A stretch of 64,000 nucleotides of DNA, from assembly GCF_015291625.1 (NCBI RefSeq), contig NZ_CP030047.1, positions 8,984,501 to 9,048,500 of the forward strand, written 5' to 3'. How positions within the stretch are numbered: position 1 is the stretch's first letter; each line of letters starts with the position of its first letter. The notes beneath the pieces are model-generated. The model made no database searches. It was not told the DNA's origin and worked only from the letters and a program-made list of their open reading frames with translations. The translations under genes were made by a program, and so were the position numbers. This DNA comes from Bradyrhizobium sp. CCBAU 53421 (GTDB lineage: Bacteria > Pseudomonadota > Alphaproteobacteria > Rhizobiales > Xanthobacteraceae). This document shows, in pieces, positions 63,176-64,000 of this stretch.

Positions 63176-63406
63176 CTACATTCCGTGGCTTTCGAAAACC
63201 TTCTTGCAGCCTCGGCTCAGGCTGGCGCGGTTCGTCTGAAGGCAATTCTGCACGGCGCCGTCATTGCCGAGATCCTTGCGGCAGAAGCGCTGTGCGTCGC
63301 GCGAGCACGCGCTCTGTTCTGCCTGGGTACCTGAATGCTGCGCCAGCGCGGCACCGCTGCTCATCGTCGCGACAGCACAAAGGACGACAATCGAAAGATA
63401 GCGCAT
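63176..63406 (-). CDS. small secreted Cys-rich protein
   Basis: 76 residues: signal peptide (about 1-22, ending GAALAQ), then four cysteines in CSRDAQRFC, NC and GC that could form two disulfides. GGAGGAG precedes the ATG. Layout recalls Cys-rich GLG1-repeat-like short proteins common in Bradyrhizobium. The function is unknown. Confidence 0.75.
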   Translation of the reverse strand: MRYLSIVVLCAVATMSSGAALAQHSGTQAEQSACSRDAQRFCRKDLGNDGAVQNCLQTNRASLSRGCKKVFESHGM

Positions 63407-63472
63407 GTTGAACTCCTCCCGCTGCCTAACGGCAGCCTGCGCTCTTCGTTCCTGCGGAACCCGGATTCCGCG

Positions 63473-64000
63473 CTATTTCGGCTGCGGGTCCTCAAGCCCT
63501 TTGCCGGGATCCTCCAGATGCCCGGTGCGCGCCAGGTCAACGGCAGCGCCAAGCGCCAGCGCGACGTTGCGCACCTGGTCCTGGAACGCCTTGTCTTCAT
63601 CGAAATCGCGATGCGATGTCGCATAAGGCTTCATGTAGCCAATGTAGCCATCGGTTTCGGAGCGGCCGCCCGCCGAGATCAGCTCCATGTCGGTAAGCCA
63701 ATCCGCAAGAAAGCGGCGGCAGGTCTCGGCACCGACGCTGTCGCCATGGACCACGAGACCGAAATGCCGGCCGCGCAAATGCTTGGGGTAATGCCAGCCC
63801 TTGAGTTCGAGCGCCTTGGCCTCGCTCGCGGTCTTGCCGTGGGTCGAGGTCGGATCGGGATTGCCGCCATCGGCGCAGACCAGGCGATCGATCATCGCCT
63901 TGAGTCCGGTCGGCGTTTGATACCAATTGACCGGCGAGATGATCATGACGCCGTGCGCGCGGAGCCAGAGCGGATAGATCTCGTTCATCCAGTCATCGGT
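63473..64000 (-). CDS. flavodoxin-fold NAD(P)H-dependent oxidoreductase (N-terminus beyond the window)
   Basis: The frame is open to the right edge, so the N-terminus is missing. The visible part has ISPVNWYQTPTGLKAMIDRLVCADGG, the FMN-binding loop of flavodoxin-like NADPH-dependent FMN reductases, and HFGLVVHGDSVGAETCRRFLADWL. The family reduces flavins, quinones or azo compounds. The C-terminus is polar. It is convergent with nothing close on the left except the Cys-rich gene, in the same direction. Confidence 0.85.
   Translation of the reverse strand, partial: TDDWMNEIYPLWLRAHGVMIISPVNWYQTPTGLKAMIDRLVCADGGNPDPTSTHGKTASEAKALELKGWHYPKHLRGRHFGLVVHGDSVGAETCRRFLADWLTDMELISAGGRSETDGYIGYMKPYATSHRDFDEDKAFQDQVRNVALALGAAVDLARTGHLEDPGKGLEDPQPK

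Overview
The window reads as a chromosomal segment of a high-GC alphaproteobacterium of the Bradyrhizobium/Rhodopseudomonas type (Nitrobacteraceae, Hyphomicrobiales). Four things point there: strong GC bias at third codon positions; gene orders common in rhizobia and relatives (Suv3-like helicase / S4 protein / fdxA / carD; cobS-cobT; aroK-aroB / CorC-like / xerD / accA); many families of dispersed palindromic intergenic repeats that I recognise from Bradyrhizobium-like genomes; and orphan Liv-type solute-binding proteins. The assignment is inference; no rRNA or tRNA gene is visible.

Layout. 1-2.9 kb: a truncated cytochrome c gene, an outer-membrane transporter-like protein and a metabolite:H+ symporter. 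3.1-10 kb: a compact cyoABCD-SURF1 quinol oxidase operon that continues, with overlapping genes, into a RegB/RegA-type redox two-component pair; a perfect 23-bp palindrome lies ahead of cyoA. 10-20.2 kb: small membrane proteins, an MFS exporter, CarD, ferredoxin FdxA, an S4 RNA-binding protein, a 1171-residue Suv3-like helicase with a long disordered tail, a DUF3108 protein and ribosomal protein L28. 20.3-24 kb: a lower-GC accessory island with a Z1-domain superfamily-2 ATPase, an unrecognised 158-residue protein and an amino-type DNA methyltransferase, followed by about 1 kb of repeat-rich, gene-free DNA. This is the best candidate for an under-described (probably anti-phage, restriction-like) system.

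25-35.8 kb: two orphan branched-chain-amino-acid-type binding proteins, an HSL-type esterase, a three-domain LplT-PlsC-acyl-ligase fusion, a small gene divergent from a TetR regulator with operator-like palindromes, a ToxR/CadC-like regulator and a small membrane protein. 36-44.8 kb: a DUF2235 hydrolase next to a phospholipase-D-like protein, a luciferase-type flavin oxidoreductase, a TetR/FAD-monooxygenase divergent pair with a clear operator, and an Old Yellow Enzyme. 44.9-49.5 kb: cobS-GNAT-cobT-phytase-like operon (aerobic cobaltochelatase), in which the last gene appears to have captured a dispersed repeat as its N-terminus. 49.7-52.8 kb: a DedA protein and two divergent citrate synthase paralogues, one carrying an N-terminal helix-turn-helix.

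53-64 kb: a J-domain protein, BolA, two small unknowns, a CorC/HlyC protein, aroB, aroK, a 48-residue membrane peptide, xerD, accA, an L,D-transpeptidase-like lipoprotein, a SnoaL-like protein, a Cys-rich secreted peptide and a truncated flavodoxin-fold reductase. Most of the window is ordinary core genome. The accessory content is concentrated at 20.3-25 kb and in the repeats.
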